A stretch of 64,000 nucleotides of DNA from Halomicrobium sp. LC1Hm (GCF_009617995.1 NZ_CP044130.1:159918-223917), one strand, 5' to 3'; positions 30,041 through 40,198 are shown, counted from the first letter of the stretch. Notes: generated from the letters alone by a model not told the origin. Numbers and translations are program-made.

Positions 30041-30090
30041 TTAGGCTAACCTAAGGATGGAAACCGTTTTGTAACATTAGGCTAGCCTAA
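30041..30090 (+). promoter_or_regulatory. Two DtxR/Idr iron boxes
   Basis: TTAGGCTAACCTAA (30041-30054) and TTAGGCTAGCCTAA (30077-30090) are near-perfect palindromes matching the DtxR-family iron box and the motif known for haloarchaeal Idr regulators. Their centres are 36 bp apart. The second ends 6 bp before the start codon and overlaps where transcription would begin. Iron-loaded repressor should switch this gene off. Confidence 0.85.
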
Positions 30091-30095
30091 ATTGT

Positions 30096-31283
30096 ATGGG
30101 TGACGAGGCACATTCCGACGTACCGACTCGGCGCGAATACATGAAATACGGCAGTGCAGTCGTTACTGGTGGCCTACTCGCCGGCTGTAGTGAGCAGTCC
30201 GGTTCTGACGCGACCCCGGCACAGTCGAGCACTCCGACGACGTCGACGCCGACGAAAACGTCGACGCCGGAGGACGAGAGCTACTCTGTCACGATGGAAC
30301 CGGTCGGCACGCTCGAATTCGACGCTGTCCCGGAGCGAGTCGCACCGTTTACCGCCGATTACATCGACATGATGGTGGCGCTTGGTCACGGAGACGCCGC
30401 CCAGTCGATCTGGTACCAGGGTCGGTACAAGACACGCCACTACGAGGAACTCGACGGCGTTTCGATCGATCTCGACTCGCTCACACAGATCTGGAACGAC
30501 GGGATCTCCAAGGAGACGTTCTACGACATCGACGCGGATCTGCATCTCATGGATCCCTCCGCGCCCACCGACTGGTTCCAGGCCTGGGATCAGCAGGATC
30601 TCGAAGAGATCCGAAGCAACGTCGCCCCTTTCCTCGGCAACGTCATCTTCCGCCGGACGGACTCGTGGCACGATTACCGGTACTACTCGCTGTACGAGGC
30701 CTTCGAAAAGGTCGCCGAGGTGTTTCGGGAGCGCGATCGGTTCGAAGCGATCCGATCGATGCACGACGAACTGGTCGCGACGGTTCAGTCGCGTCTCCCG
30801 TCTCCCGACGAGCGGCCAAACGCCGCGCTCGTCTTTGCCGGCGAAGAGCCCGAAGAGTTCTCGCCGTACCGGCTTTCGGGCAACGGTGCGAACAAGGAGC
30901 ACTACCACACGCTGGGGCTGTCAGATGCGTTCGCCGGGAGCGGCATCGACGGACTCTCCACGACCGACACAGGGACCATCGACTACGAAACGCTGCTGGA
31001 GATCGATCCCGACTCGCTGCTGTTGCGCTATCACAAGCAGGGCAAGAGTCGCGAGGAATTCGAGGCGTCGATCCTCTCGTACATGCAGGACCACCCGGTC
31101 GGCAGCCAACTGACCGCCGTTCAGGAGGGGCGGGTGTTCCGTGGCGGCCCGATCTATGCGGGGCCGCTTCACAACCTCTTCATGATCGAGCGCTACGCGA
31201 CCGGCTACTTCCCAGAGGCGTTCACCGGGGACGAGCTGTTCGATCGACAACGCCTCGCCGACATCATTAACGGCAACGTCTGA
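30096..31283 (+). CDS. Iron-siderophore ABC transporter binding lipoprotein
   Basis: 395 residues. Tat lipoprotein signal: Arg12-Arg13 in TRREYMKYG and lipobox Cys31 (LLAGC), then a Ser/Thr/Pro linker. A class III (FepB/BtuF-like) binding fold follows: VPERVAPFTADYIDMMVALGHGDAA, IDYETLLEIDPDSLLLR and an end helix. It would deliver ferric siderophore or hydroxamate to a permease. No permease is adjacent; an iron-type ATPase fragment lies at 60766. Two iron boxes cover the promoter. Confidence 0.86.
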   Translation: MGDEAHSDVPTRREYMKYGSAVVTGGLLAGCSEQSGSDATPAQSSTPTTSTPTKTSTPEDESYSVTMEPVGTLEFDAVPERVAPFTADYIDMMVALGHGDAAQSIWYQGRYKTRHYEELDGVSIDLDSLTQIWNDGISKETFYDIDADLHLMDPSAPTDWFQAWDQQDLEEIRSNVAPFLGNVIFRRTDSWHDYRYYSLYEAFEKVAEVFRERDRFEAIRSMHDELVATVQSRLPSPDERPNAALVFAGEEPEEFSPYRLSGNGANKEHYHTLGLSDAFAGSGIDGLSTTDTGTIDYETLLEIDPDSLLLRYHKQGKSREEFEASILSYMQDHPVGSQLTAVQEGRVFRGGPIYAGPLHNLFMIERYATGYFPEAFTGDELFDRQRLADIINGNV

Positions 31284-31556
31284 CTGCTATCCGATTCGGC
31301 GCTCACCTCGACCGTGGCCGTCGAGCGCGTGCCCGAGCACGCTGGGTGGTCGGGCTACTCGCGCTGTCTGTCGTCTGGCACAGCGGTTGTGCTGAGAGTG
31401 AGGCCGCTCGCAGCAGGCCACGGACCGTAGCGTTTTGTCTCCGGGGTTCAACTGTCAACCATCCATGTCCACGTCAGGTACGCTCGACGTTCGTCGTCGC
31501 CACTTCGTCTCGCCCCGCCACGACGCAACGACCTGCGGTTCACTCGCCGGTTGCTG
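31284..31556. other. Gap between iron-binding and Bat-like genes
   Basis: No gene, hairpin or recognisable operator was seen in this 270-bp stretch. Confidence 0.5.
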
Positions 31557-34418
31557 ATGGCTCCAGACACGCTTGCGTCTGCCCGAACTCTGTTGGTCGG
31601 GACCTCGGAGTGGGTCGACAACGCTGCGACGGCGTTCGACGAGCGGACGACGCTCTTGCGGGCCGACACCGCCGACGCGGCGCTCACGCTGATCGACGAG
31701 CGGTCGCCTGACTGTCTGGTCACGGCGTACGACCTCCCCGACTCGACCGGGGTCGACCTCCTGCGAGACGTTCGCGACGTGGCCTCGGCGCTCCCGGTCG
31801 TCGTCGGCGCGGCCGACGGCAACGAATCGGCGGCCAGCGACGCGATCGCCGCCGGTGTCGACGACTATGTCGTGATCGACGAAACGGCCGCGCAGCCGAG
31901 CGACGCCCTCCTCGACCGGACGAGGGCGGTGCTCGAAGCGACGCCGGACAGTGACCGTCACGAGCGCCGGGCACGCCAGTTCGAGGCGGTGTTCGCGGAC
32001 GCGCGGACCGCGACGTGGGTGCTCGATCCCGACGGCTCGCCCGTGCGAGCGAACCAGACCGCTCGCGAGATCGGCGACGACGCGGCGTCGGCACAGACGG
32101 GTGGCCCGTTCTGGACGCTCCCGTGGCTGTCGGGCGACGAACGGACCAGGGCCGACGTGCAACGCCTCGTGGAGCGTGGCATCGATGGGGCTTTCGCCCA
32201 CGCCGTCGTCACGCTGGCGGCGATCGACGGGCCGTCGCGAGTGTTCGACCTGTCGGTCCGGCCGGTCGAGGACGGCGGCGGCGGTGTCGATTCGATCGTC
32301 GTCGAGGCCGTCGACATCACGGACCGGGTCGAACTCGAACGCGACCTTCGCCGATCCGAGGCGCTCCACCGAGTGACGCTGAACAACATGACCGACACCG
32401 TCCTCATGACCGACGAGGACGGGGAGTACACGTACGTCTGCCCGAACGTCCACTTCATCTTCGGCTACACGGCCGCGGAGATCCGCGAGCAAAAGCCCAT
32501 CGAGGAGTTGCTGGGAGAGGACCTCTTCGACCGTGAGGAGCTGGCTCGGCGTGGCGTCTGCAAGAACATCGAGTGTACGGCCACGGACAAGGCCGGACGC
32601 GAGCACACGCTCCTGGTCAACGTCCGGGAGGTGTCGATCCAGGACGGGACACTCCTCTACAGCTGTCGGGACATCACCAAACGCAAGCGCCGCGAGGACG
32701 CGCTGGCCGCGCTGCACGGGACTGCACGGCAGTTCCTCTACGCGGAGACCCACCAGGAGATCGCACAGCGCGTCGTCGACGACGCGCCGGCAGTCCTCGG
32801 CGTCGACGCCGTCGCGGTGTACCTGTTCGACGACGCGGCCAACGAACTCCGGCCGGCGGCGTACTCGCCGGCGGCGACAGAGCTACACGGCCCACTCCCG
32901 ACGGTCGCGGTCGACGACGAGACGCTGCCGGGACACAGCTTCGTCGCGGACGACACGCTGTTTTTCGACGACGTTCACCACGCGGACCGACTGGCCAACC
33001 GGGCGACGGAGTTTCGCGGGACGAGCTACATCCCGCTGGGTGACCACGGCGTGTTCGTCGCCGCCTCGCCCGAGGTCGGTGCCTTCGACGACGTGACCCG
33101 TGAGCTGGCGGACCTGTTCGCCGCGACCACCGAGGCGGCGCTCGATCGCGTGGCCCGCGAGGCACAGCTCCGCGAGCGAGACCGACAACTCCAGCGCCAG
33201 AACGAGCAGCTGTCGGCGCTGAACCGCATCAACGACACGATCCGCGAGATCGGGCGGACGATCGTGCGAGCGGAGACCCGCGAGGAGATCGACCGGGCGG
33301 TCTGTGAGCGACTGACCGACGGCGACCGGTTCAGCTTCGCGTGGATCGGCTCCGTCGACCCCGCCAACGAACGCCTCGAACCGCGGGCCTGGGCCGGCGA
33401 CGAGCAGGGGTATCTGGACTGCCAGCCGTTCGCCGTCGGCGCGTCTGACACCGAACCGTCCGGCCAGGCCGCGGCGACGGACACCGTGACTCTGGAGACG
33501 AACGTCGCGGCCGGACTGCGAGACGAGCCCTGGCGAACGGAGGCGCTCCGGCGCGATTTCACGTCCGTCCTGAGCGTTCCGCTCGTGTACAACGACCTCA
33601 GCCACGGCGTCCTCTCGGTCTACGCCGACTCCAAGGACGCCTTCGACGAGACGGCGCGGGCGGTGCTCGCCGAACTCGGCGAAACGATCGCGTCGGCGCT
33701 CAGCGCACTCGAACGGAAGAACGCGCTCCTCACGCCGTCGGTCACCCGCGTCGAGTTCACGGTCGACGATCCGACCTTCCTCCTCTCGCGGCTCGCCGAC
33801 CAGGCGGGGTGTACGGTCAGCTACCAGGGCGGCATCCGACAGACCGAAGCGGGCAGTGCCCTCTTTCTCACCGTCGAGGGCGCGCCGGTCGACGCCGTCG
33901 TCGACCACGCCGCCGAGATGGCGTCGGTCGACGAGGTGCAGGCGGTCAGCGCCGACGAGAACGGCGGCGTCGTGCGGCTCGTCGTGGCGCGCTTTCTCGC
34001 ACAGGAACTGGCCGACCACGGCGCGCTCCTCCGGGAGGTCACCGCCAGTCGAGCGGGCACCGAACTCCGCGTCGACGTGCCAGAGCGCATCACCGTCCGG
34101 GAGATCACGGAACTGATCGGCCAGACGGTGTCCAACGTCGAACTCCGCTCCAGACAGACTGTCGAGCAACCCACACGGCACGACGTTCGCTCGACCGTCC
34201 TCGACGAGATGACCGAGCGGCAACTGGAAGTGGTCCAGACCGCCTACTACAGCGGGTTCTTCGAGTCGCCCCGAGAGACCAACGGCAAGGAACTCGCGGC
34301 GATGCTCGACATCTCCCCACCCGCGTTCTACCAGCACGTCAGGGCCGCCCAGCAGAAACTGTTCACGGCGGTGTTCGAGGCACACGGCCTCCTGGAGTCT
34401 GGTAGGTTCAATAGTTAA
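31557..34418 (+). CDS. Bat-like sensor-regulator (pseudo-receiver, 2 PAS, 2 GAF, HTH_10)
   Basis: 953 residues from ATG 31557 (TTG 31551 also in frame). Order: receiver-like domain (about 8-105), PAS (140-250), PAS (265-385; DGEYTYVCPNVHFIFGYT), GAF (395-540), GAF (565-715), Bat domain (725-880) and C-terminal HTH_10 (MTERQLEVVQTAYYSGFFESPRETNGKELAAMLDIS). The receiver has Ala57 where the phosphate-accepting Asp would be (LVTAYDLPD), and lacks the switch lysine, so it is a pseudo-receiver. Bat-type proteins bind DNA in response to redox or light in haloarchaea. It may control the downstream gdh operon or be unlinked; the targets are not visible. Confidence 0.9.
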   Translation: MAPDTLASARTLLVGTSEWVDNAATAFDERTTLLRADTADAALTLIDERSPDCLVTAYDLPDSTGVDLLRDVRDVASALPVVVGAADGNESAASDAIAAGVDDYVVIDETAAQPSDALLDRTRAVLEATPDSDRHERRARQFEAVFADARTATWVLDPDGSPVRANQTAREIGDDAASAQTGGPFWTLPWLSGDERTRADVQRLVERGIDGAFAHAVVTLAAIDGPSRVFDLSVRPVEDGGGGVDSIVVEAVDITDRVELERDLRRSEALHRVTLNNMTDTVLMTDEDGEYTYVCPNVHFIFGYTAAEIREQKPIEELLGEDLFDREELARRGVCKNIECTATDKAGREHTLLVNVREVSIQDGTLLYSCRDITKRKRREDALAALHGTARQFLYAETHQEIAQRVVDDAPAVLGVDAVAVYLFDDAANELRPAAYSPAATELHGPLPTVAVDDETLPGHSFVADDTLFFDDVHHADRLANRATEFRGTSYIPLGDHGVFVAASPEVGAFDDVTRELADLFAATTEAALDRVAREAQLRERDRQLQRQNEQLSALNRINDTIREIGRTIVRAETREEIDRAVCERLTDGDRFSFAWIGSVDPANERLEPRAWAGDEQGYLDCQPFAVGASDTEPSGQAAATDTVTLETNVAAGLRDEPWRTEALRRDFTSVLSVPLVYNDLSHGVLSVYADSKDAFDETARAVLAELGETIASALSALERKNALLTPSVTRVEFTVDDPTFLLSRLADQAGCTVSYQGGIRQTEAGSALFLTVEGAPVDAVVDHAAEMASVDEVQAVSADENGGVVRLVVARFLAQELADHGALLREVTASRAGTELRVDVPERITVREITELIGQTVSNVELRSRQTVEQPTRHDVRSTVLDEMTERQLEVVQTAYYSGFFESPRETNGKELAAMLDISPPAFYQHVRAAQQKLFTAVFEAHGLLESGRFNS

Positions 34419-34421
34419 CCC

Positions 34422-34449
34422 TCACTATCGACGTGCCCCTCGATAGTGA
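34422..34449. promoter_or_regulatory. 10-bp inverted repeat after the Bat-like gene
   Basis: TCACTATCGA and TCGATAGTGA flank an 8-nt loop, a perfect stem. It starts a few bases after the regulator's stop and lies about 70 bp before the next start codon. It may be a terminator or an operator for the next operon. Confidence 0.5.
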
Positions 34450-34489
34450 ACCGCTGGATACTCCCTAAAACACCTAATACACCTTAACC

Positions 34490-34509
34490 GAGTGCCGCCG
34501 CTGGCACTC
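34490..34509 (+). promoter_or_regulatory. Small hairpin before the zinc-ribbon start
   Basis: GAGTGCC-GCCGCT-GGCACTC forms a 7-bp stem ending 10 bp before ATG 34520. An RNA hairpin in the leader could limit translation of the zinc ribbon and the coupled gdh gene; inferred. Confidence 0.3.
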
Positions 34510-34519
34510 GTGACCCTAC

Positions 34520-34663
34520 ATGAGAGATGTCAACCAGGAGCCCGAGGAAGAGACGCCGTACGAGTGCTTCGACTGTGGAACGATCGTCGTCACCGAGGAC
34601 AACCCGACCACCTGTCCGGAGTGTGGCGGCGAGATACGGAATCGCCTGACACCGATCGAGTGA
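34520..34663 (+). CDS. Zinc ribbon / rubrerythrin-like peptide (47 aa) coupled to gdh
   Basis: 47 residues, [24 protein letters not shown]... Two knuckles CFDC and CPEC (spaced by about 14) form a rubredoxin-like metal ribbon. It is too short for most gene callers. Its TGA (34661-34663) overlaps the ATG of glutamate dehydrogenase by one base, so translation is coupled. Proteins of this type are often found before glutamate dehydrogenase in haloarchaea; the role is unknown but redox or metal regulation of the enzyme is possible. Confidence 0.8.
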   Translation: MRDVNQEPEEETPYECFDCGTIVVTEDNPTTCPECGGEIRNRLTPIE

Positions 34664-35958
34664 TGGCGTCCGAATCAGTAACGGCCGACCGCGACGACTC
34701 GGAGGCTGGGGCGGACACGGAGTCCGCCGTCGAGACGGCGCGCCGACAGCTCCACCGGGCCGCGGCCCACCTCGACATCGATCCCGCCATCGTCGAGCGG
34801 CTCAAACACCCCACGAAAGTTCAGGAAGTCACCGTCCCCATCGAGCGTGACGACGGCTCCGTCGAGGTGTTCACGGGGTATCGAGCCCAGCACGACAGCG
34901 TCCGTGGACCCCACAAGGGCGGCCTCCGGTATCACCCAGAGGTGACCAGAGACGAGTGTGTCGGCCTCGGGATGTGGATGACCTGGAAGTGCGCGGTCAT
35001 GGACATCCCCTTCGGCGGAGCGAAAGGCGGGATCGCAGTCGACCCCAAGCGACTCAGCGCGTCCGAGAAAGAGCGCCTCACGCGTCGGTTCGCCGAGGAG
35101 ATCCGCGACAGCATCGGCCCGAACAGAGACATTCCGGCCCCGGACATGGGCACCGATCCACAGACGATGGCCTGGCTCATGGACGCCTACTCGATGCAGG
35201 AAGGCGAGACGGTGCCCGGCGTCGTGACGGGGAAACCGCCGGCCGTCGGCGGGAGCCACGGCCGCGACGAGGCCCCCGGCCGGAGCGTCGCGATCGTCAC
35301 CCGCGCGGCCGTCGAGTACTACGAGAAGGACCTCTCGGCGACCACGGTCGCGATCCAGGGGTACGGCAGCGTCGGCGCGAACGCTGCCCGACTCCTCGAC
35401 GACTGGGGCGCGACGATCGTCGCCGTCAGCGACGTCAACGGCGCGATCTACGATCCGGACGGCCTCGACACCCACTCGATTCCCAGCCACGACGAGGAGC
35501 CAGAGGCGGTGACACGCCAGTCGGTCCCCCACACGATCACCAACGACGAACTCCTCGAACTCGACGTCGACGTGCTCGTTCCGGCCGCGCTCGGCAACGT
35601 CCTGACGGCCGAGAACGCCGCCGACGTGCGGGCCGACCTCGTCGTCGAGGGTGCCAACGGACCGACGACCAGCGCCGCAGACGAGATCTTCGCCGACCGC
35701 TCGCTCCCCGTGATCCCCGACATCCTCGCGAACGCGGGCGGCGTCACGGTGTCGTACTTCGAGTGGCTCCAGGACATCAACCGCCGCTCATGGTCCAGAG
35801 AGCGCGTCAACGACGAACTCGAAAGCGAGATGCTCGCCGCGTGGCGCGACGTTCGCGACGCGTTCGACGAGCGAGACGTTCGGTGGCGCGACGCCGCTTA
35901 CACCGTCGCCCTGGAGCGCATCGCAGCGGCCCACGAGGCCAGGGGACTCTGGCCCTGA
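34663..35958 (+). CDS. Glutamate dehydrogenase (Glu/Leu/Phe/Val type)
   Basis: 431 residues from ATG 34663. It interconverts glutamate and 2-oxoglutarate plus ammonia. The catalytic region has [13 protein letters not shown] (Lys85), [19 protein letters not shown] (Lys109, Lys121) and PAPDMGT; the nucleotide fold has [14 protein letters not shown]. An acidic N-terminal extension of about 25 residues is typical of halophiles. An in-frame start at 34492 exists but would overlap the zinc ribbon, and starting at 34663 gives normal length. NAD or NADP preference cannot be judged. Confidence 0.9.
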   Translation: MASESVTADRDDSEAGADTESAVETARRQLHRAAAHLDIDPAIVERLKHPTKVQEVTVPIERDDGSVEVFTGYRAQHDSVRGPHKGGLRYHPEVTRDECVGLGMWMTWKCAVMDIPFGGAKGGIAVDPKRLSASEKERLTRRFAEEIRDSIGPNRDIPAPDMGTDPQTMAWLMDAYSMQEGETVPGVVTGKPPAVGGSHGRDEAPGRSVAIVTRAAVEYYEKDLSATTVAIQGYGSVGANAARLLDDWGATIVAVSDVNGAIYDPDGLDTHSIPSHDEEPEAVTRQSVPHTITNDELLELDVDVLVPAALGNVLTAENAADVRADLVVEGANGPTTSAADEIFADRSLPVIPDILANAGGVTVSYFEWLQDINRRSWSRERVNDELESEMLAAWRDVRDAFDERDVRWRDAAYTVALERIAAAHEARGLWP

Positions 35959-35963
35959 GCTGT

Positions 35964-38132
35964 TCACTCCGCCCGGCTCCCGCCGGGGAGGACGAGTGTG
36001 ACGGCGCTCCCTCGTGGCTCGGCGTCGTCGAACTGGAGCGTGCCGTCGACGGCGGTCACGATCCGTTTGACCAGCCACAGCCCCATGCCGCTGCTGTGTA
36101 ACAGCGGTTCGATGCTGCTGTCTTCGGTGATGACTTTCCGTTCCCGGGCCGGGATTCCCGGCCCGTCGTCCGTGACGGTGATCTCCACCGAGCCGCCGGT
36201 CTGGCGGCCGACCACCGACACCTCGGGGTGATCGCGGTCTGAGTGGACGACGGCGTTCTCGACGAGTTCGCGGATCGCGCGCTCGATCTCGCCGGCCGTC
36301 GTCAGCTGGAGGCCGGCGTCGACGTCGACGGCGATCTCGGCGTCTGCGTGCTCGGCCTCTAGCTCGGCGACCAGATCCGTCACGACCCGCGTGAGATCGA
36401 GCGTCGCGTGCGTCGGCGGTTCGGTCAACAGCTCGACGATCTCGCGTTCCTTGTTCGCCTGCGTGAGCAGTCGTTCGACCGCGTCTTCGATCGGCGCTGC
36501 GAGTTCTGCGACCTCTTTCGAGGCACGAGCGTCGATGATCTCTGCCCGCCCGCGGATGACGTTCAGCGCGTTGTGGAGGTTGTGCCTGAGCAGGCGATCC
36601 AGCGAGGCGAGCTGTTGTTCGCGCTCGACCTGTTCGGTCACGTCTCGCATTGTGGCGACCAACCCCTGGATCGTCCCACTCTCGTCGGTCAGCGGCGTGT
36701 ACTGGACGTTGAACGTGTGGTCGGATCTGCCCGATCGCGTTCGTGTCGCGCGGAACTGGACCGTCTCGCCCTCGAAGCCTCGGTCGAGGTAGGGCTCGAC
36801 GACCTCGAACTGTTCGGAGGCCAGGAGGTCGACCAGCCGCGTCTCAGTGACCGACTCCGGGTCCATCCCGTGGAACTGCCGATAGGACTCGTTGGCAAAG
36901 AGGAACTGGTAGTCGTGATCGACCGCGGCGATCAGCTCACTCGCCCCCTCGATCGCGTGCTCGTACTGCCGGAGCTGTGCCTCCCGTCGGCGCTGTTCCG
37001 TCGTGTCGTTTTGAATCGCGACGTAGGACACCACCTCGCCGTCGTCGTCGGTCAGGGGAGCGATCGTCTGATGGGCGTAGTACAGCGCCCCCGACTGCCG
37101 GCGGTCGCGGATCTCTTCTTCCCACACGTCGCCGCTCGTGATAGTCGACCACAGGTCCTCGTAGTACTCCTCTGACATCGTGCCAGAGGAGAGGATCGCG
37201 GGCGTCTTCCCGAGCACGTCGTCGCTCTCGTAGCCCGTCATCTCCTCGAAGGCGGGGTTGACGTAGGTGATCGTGCCGTCCGGGTCGGTCATGTAGATGG
37301 CGTGTCCGGCCGCCTCGACGGCTCGCTGGAACTGTCGGAGCATCTGCTCGTCGGCTCTCCGGTCGTCGATGTCTCGCACCACCAGCACGGTCGCCGGACC
37401 GTCGCTCCAGTGAACTCGCGTCGCGGTGACTTCGACCGACAGCTCTCGGTCCGCGCTGGTCGTCAGGATCGTTTCGAACTGCTCGACTGGCTGGTCGCCA
37501 GACTGTACGGTAGCTAGCGACGCGGCGAGGTCTCCTCCGTCGGGCGGCGACAGCCACGACTCGATGGGATGGCCGGCGGCTTGAGTTCGGTCGTCGAGGG
37601 CCAGCAGATCGAGGCCGGTCGCGTTGACGTACTCACAGTGGTCGTCGCGAACGACGGCGATCATGTCGTTTGCAGCGTCTAACAACGTAGTCGCTCGCGT
37701 CTCGGGATCGAACAGGCCCTGCTGGCTGCGGTGGTAGTCGACCGCGTCGACGACGAGCGTCGCCAGTCGGTCCCACTGGTCGTCGTGACGCCCCTTGATG
37801 AGGTACTCCGTCACGTCGGCGGAGATCGCGTGGCTGGCGATCTCTTCGTTCCCTTCGCTGGTGAACAGTACGAACGGGAGCATCGGTGCCTGCGTCCGGA
37901 CCGATTCGAGAAACGCGAGCCCGTCCGTGTCGGGCAGATCGTGGTCGCTGACGATGCAGTCGACACCCCTGTCGCCAGCGAGTCGTTCGATCCCCTCTCC
38001 GACCGTCCCCGCCGTGGTGACGGTGAGGGCGTCGTGTTCGCCGAGGTGACGCTCACAGGAACTCGCGAACGAGGGGTCTGCCGTCACCGCGAGCACGCGC
38101 ACGCGCTCACGCTCACTCCTGTGGGTGGTCAT
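35964..38132 (-). CDS. Hybrid sensor histidine kinase with receiver and PAS domains
   Basis: 722 residues. An N-terminal receiver (about 10-125) has the phosphate acceptor Asp63 (IVSDHDLPDTDG) and switch lysine in EYLIKGR. Three PAS domains follow (about 145-260, 280-390 and 400-515; the middle one DPDGTITYVNPAFEEMTGYES). HisKA has the phospho-histidine in LLRHNLHNALNVI near 530, and HATPase_c has ENAVVHSD and DDGPGIP. No membrane segment is present, so it senses cytoplasmic signals. Convergent with gdh at a 5-bp distance. Confidence 0.9.
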   Translation of the reverse strand: MTTHRSERERVRVLAVTADPSFASSCERHLGEHDALTVTTAGTVGEGIERLAGDRGVDCIVSDHDLPDTDGLAFLESVRTQAPMLPFVLFTSEGNEEIASHAISADVTEYLIKGRHDDQWDRLATLVVDAVDYHRSQQGLFDPETRATTLLDAANDMIAVVRDDHCEYVNATGLDLLALDDRTQAAGHPIESWLSPPDGGDLAASLATVQSGDQPVEQFETILTTSADRELSVEVTATRVHWSDGPATVLVVRDIDDRRADEQMLRQFQRAVEAAGHAIYMTDPDGTITYVNPAFEEMTGYESDDVLGKTPAILSSGTMSEEYYEDLWSTITSGDVWEEEIRDRRQSGALYYAHQTIAPLTDDDGEVVSYVAIQNDTTEQRRREAQLRQYEHAIEGASELIAAVDHDYQFLFANESYRQFHGMDPESVTETRLVDLLASEQFEVVEPYLDRGFEGETVQFRATRTRSGRSDHTFNVQYTPLTDESGTIQGLVATMRDVTEQVEREQQLASLDRLLRHNLHNALNVIRGRAEIIDARASKEVAELAAPIEDAVERLLTQANKEREIVELLTEPPTHATLDLTRVVTDLVAELEAEHADAEIAVDVDAGLQLTTAGEIERAIRELVENAVVHSDRDHPEVSVVGRQTGGSVEITVTDDGPGIPARERKVITEDSSIEPLLHSSGMGLWLVKRIVTAVDGTLQFDDAEPRGSAVTLVLPGGSRAE

Positions 38133-38286
38133 ACTCGACCGGAGTGGATTGACGGGGATATGTCTTTCATCACGGGCCGAAGATGTTCACAGCCACGGTA
38201 ACGAGACTCTCGACGGCGGCGTCGACTGTCACGTCACGTGGTGCTTCGACGGCCCGACGTGGCGACGTGCTGGACTGCCAGCAACG
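38133..38286. other. Short gap, no gene
   Basis: Nothing recognisable between the kinase and HemAT genes, other than the kinase promoter. Confidence 0.4.
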
Positions 38287-39840
38287 TCACTCTGCGAGTC
38301 GCTCTGCCGTCTCGCTGATCTCGCGGATCGTCTTCGTCTGCTCTTCGTTTGCGGCTGCGACGGCTTCTACCTCGTCGGCGACCTGGTCAGCCTGGTCGAC
38401 GAGTTCGTCCACCATACCCGCCACCGCCTCCGCAGAGGCGGCCTGATCGTCGGTCGCGTCCGAGACCTCGTGGATCCCGCGAGAGGCCTCGGCCACGACG
38501 TCGACGATCTCCTGGAGGGTCTCCGTCGCCGATTCGACCCGCTCGATCCCGCGGTCGACGTCCTTCGCGGTCGCTTCGAGACTGGCGACTGCGTTCTCGG
38601 TGTCGGCCTGGATCTCCTCGACCATCTCCTCGATCTCGCTGGCGTGTGTGCGAGACTCCTCGGCGAGGCTCTTGACCTCGTCTGCGACGACGGCGAAGCC
38701 GTCGCCGGCCTCGCCGGCACGGGCGGCCTCGATGGAGGCGTTCAGCGCCAGCATGTTCGTCTGATCGGAGATGTCGTTGATCATGTCCACGATCTCGTCG
38801 ATCTCTGCGACACGCTCTTCCAGCCGGTCCACGTCGCTGACGACGTCTCCGGACGACTCCTGAACTCGCTCCATCGCCTCGATCGCGTCGGCGGCGGCGG
38901 TCCGCCCGTCCTCGGCGAGTCGCTCGGCACGCTCGCTCGTGGCCGCGACCTCGTCGGCCGTCGAGGCGATCTCTTCGACGGTCGCGCTGACGTTGCTGAC
39001 CTCGCGTCCGACGGTTTCGGTCGTCTCTGCCTGTTCGCGAGCGATGTCGCTGATCTCGTCTGTGCTGGTGGCCACGTCCTCGGCGGAGTCTCGGAGCGTC
39101 CGGATCGGATCTGCGAGGTCCTGCTCGATCTCCGCCATGAGCTGCTCGCGCTCTTCGATCGACTGTTCGAGTTCCTGACTGTAGGAGTGGATGTACGTGT
39201 CGGCGACGACCTGCATGTCGAGGTTGATAATTCGCAAGACTGCGAGGATCTCTTCGAGGCCGCGATCCAGTTCTTCGCCGACGATCTCCTCGACCGACTC
39301 TCGGGTGCCTGCCTCGACCGTCTGGGGACCGCCGTCGCCCGCGAGAGCCGCTGTGTCTGTCAGGCGGTCGACGAGCCGTTCCTCGACCCGGTCGAACAGG
39401 AGCGGGAAGATGAGATCGTAGTAGACGCCGTACTGTCCGATGTAGTGTTTCATCGGCATTTCGAGCAGATCGTGGATCTTGCCGATCCGCGCGCGGTCGC
39501 GGAAGTAGTCCATTCCGTACTCACCGCTCGCGAGGGTCACGAGATACGCGGACTGGGTCTCTTTGAGCTGCTGGAGAGACTTGTCCGACCGGCCGATCAC
39601 GTCGCTGGTCTGCTGGTGGTCGGTCAGGTTGTCGTAGAAGCCGTCTGCGATCTCGTCGGTGTGGGCTCGAAACAGTTCTTCGAGTTCCGAGAGGTGCTGT
39701 TCGTCGGTCTCGTCGAAGCCGACGAACTCCTTTCGCCACTCGATCTCCGACTTGTCGATGCCACACGCGGCGACGAGCGAGTCGACGTCGAGGAGGGCGT
39801 TGAGGCCGCCGTCTCCGAAGGTGTTCGACCAGTCTTTCAT
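38287..39840 (-). CDS. hemAT: HemAT-type globin-coupled chemotaxis transducer
   Basis: 517 residues from ATG 39840. The N-terminal globin domain (about 1-180) has the proximal heme histidine in [14 protein letters not shown] (His123). The rest is the cytoplasmic MCP signalling domain with long coiled coils and the hairpin [40 protein letters not shown] core. No membrane segment is seen, as in Halobacterium HemAT (489 residues). It senses oxygen or CO and drives aerotaxis through CheA. It lies beside the terminal oxidase region, which fits an oxygen-related cluster. Confidence 0.9.
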   Translation of the reverse strand: MKDWSNTFGDGGLNALLDVDSLVAACGIDKSEIEWRKEFVGFDETDEQHLSELEELFRAHTDEIADGFYDNLTDHQQTSDVIGRSDKSLQQLKETQSAYLVTLASGEYGMDYFRDRARIGKIHDLLEMPMKHYIGQYGVYYDLIFPLLFDRVEERLVDRLTDTAALAGDGGPQTVEAGTRESVEEIVGEELDRGLEEILAVLRIINLDMQVVADTYIHSYSQELEQSIEEREQLMAEIEQDLADPIRTLRDSAEDVATSTDEISDIAREQAETTETVGREVSNVSATVEEIASTADEVAATSERAERLAEDGRTAAADAIEAMERVQESSGDVVSDVDRLEERVAEIDEIVDMINDISDQTNMLALNASIEAARAGEAGDGFAVVADEVKSLAEESRTHASEIEEMVEEIQADTENAVASLEATAKDVDRGIERVESATETLQEIVDVVAEASRGIHEVSDATDDQAASAEAVAGMVDELVDQADQVADEVEAVAAANEEQTKTIREISETAERLAE

Positions 39841-39953
39841 ACCCCGAGAGAAAAAACGCCCGAAAGTAAGCCTGTCCCTCCGTTCCCAGCAGTGATAACT
39901 CCAGGGCACCCGAGCCCTGCGAAGGACCACTGGCCGAGACAGCACTGTCGGGA

Positions 39954-39969
39954 GTTGTCGAGAGACAAC
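39954..39969. promoter_or_regulatory. Oxidase-locus dyad 1 (GTTGTC-GAGA-GACAAC)
   Basis: Perfect 6-bp dyad. TTTAATTA at about 39975-39982 looks like TATA, and ATG 40006 follows 36 bp after the dyad. Same spacing at 43345 and 46849. Confidence 0.65.
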
Positions 39970-40005
39970 CCCTGATTTAATTAGCGGTGTGGCGTACCGG
40001 AGCCC

Positions 40006-40194
40006 ATGGCACGGATCCCGCTCTCGTGGCTGCCGCTGGTGGGACTGCTCACGATCCCGTCGGTGCTCGCGTTCGTGATCTGGCTAGAGCCCGTCGCGGT
40101 GCTCGCCGTCCTCAACACTGTCCTGATCGTGGTCGCCGTCCGCATCATGTTCGATTCGGCGGACGAACGGCGGCTGCCCGGCGGCCTCGCCTGA
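40006..40194 (+). CDS. Small two-helix membrane protein (62 aa), oxidase-assembly operon
   Basis: 62 residues with two membrane helices ([20 protein letters not shown] and [19 protein letters not shown]). No family is recognised by name. It begins the operon with the SafE-like and copper ATPase genes, 4 bp before the next start. A function in oxidase assembly is inferred from position. Upstream is the oxidase dyad. Confidence 0.7.
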   Translation: MARIPLSWLPLVGLLTIPSVLAFVIWLEPVAVLAVLNTVLIVVAVRIMFDSADERRLPGGLA

Positions 40195-40198
40195 CGCG

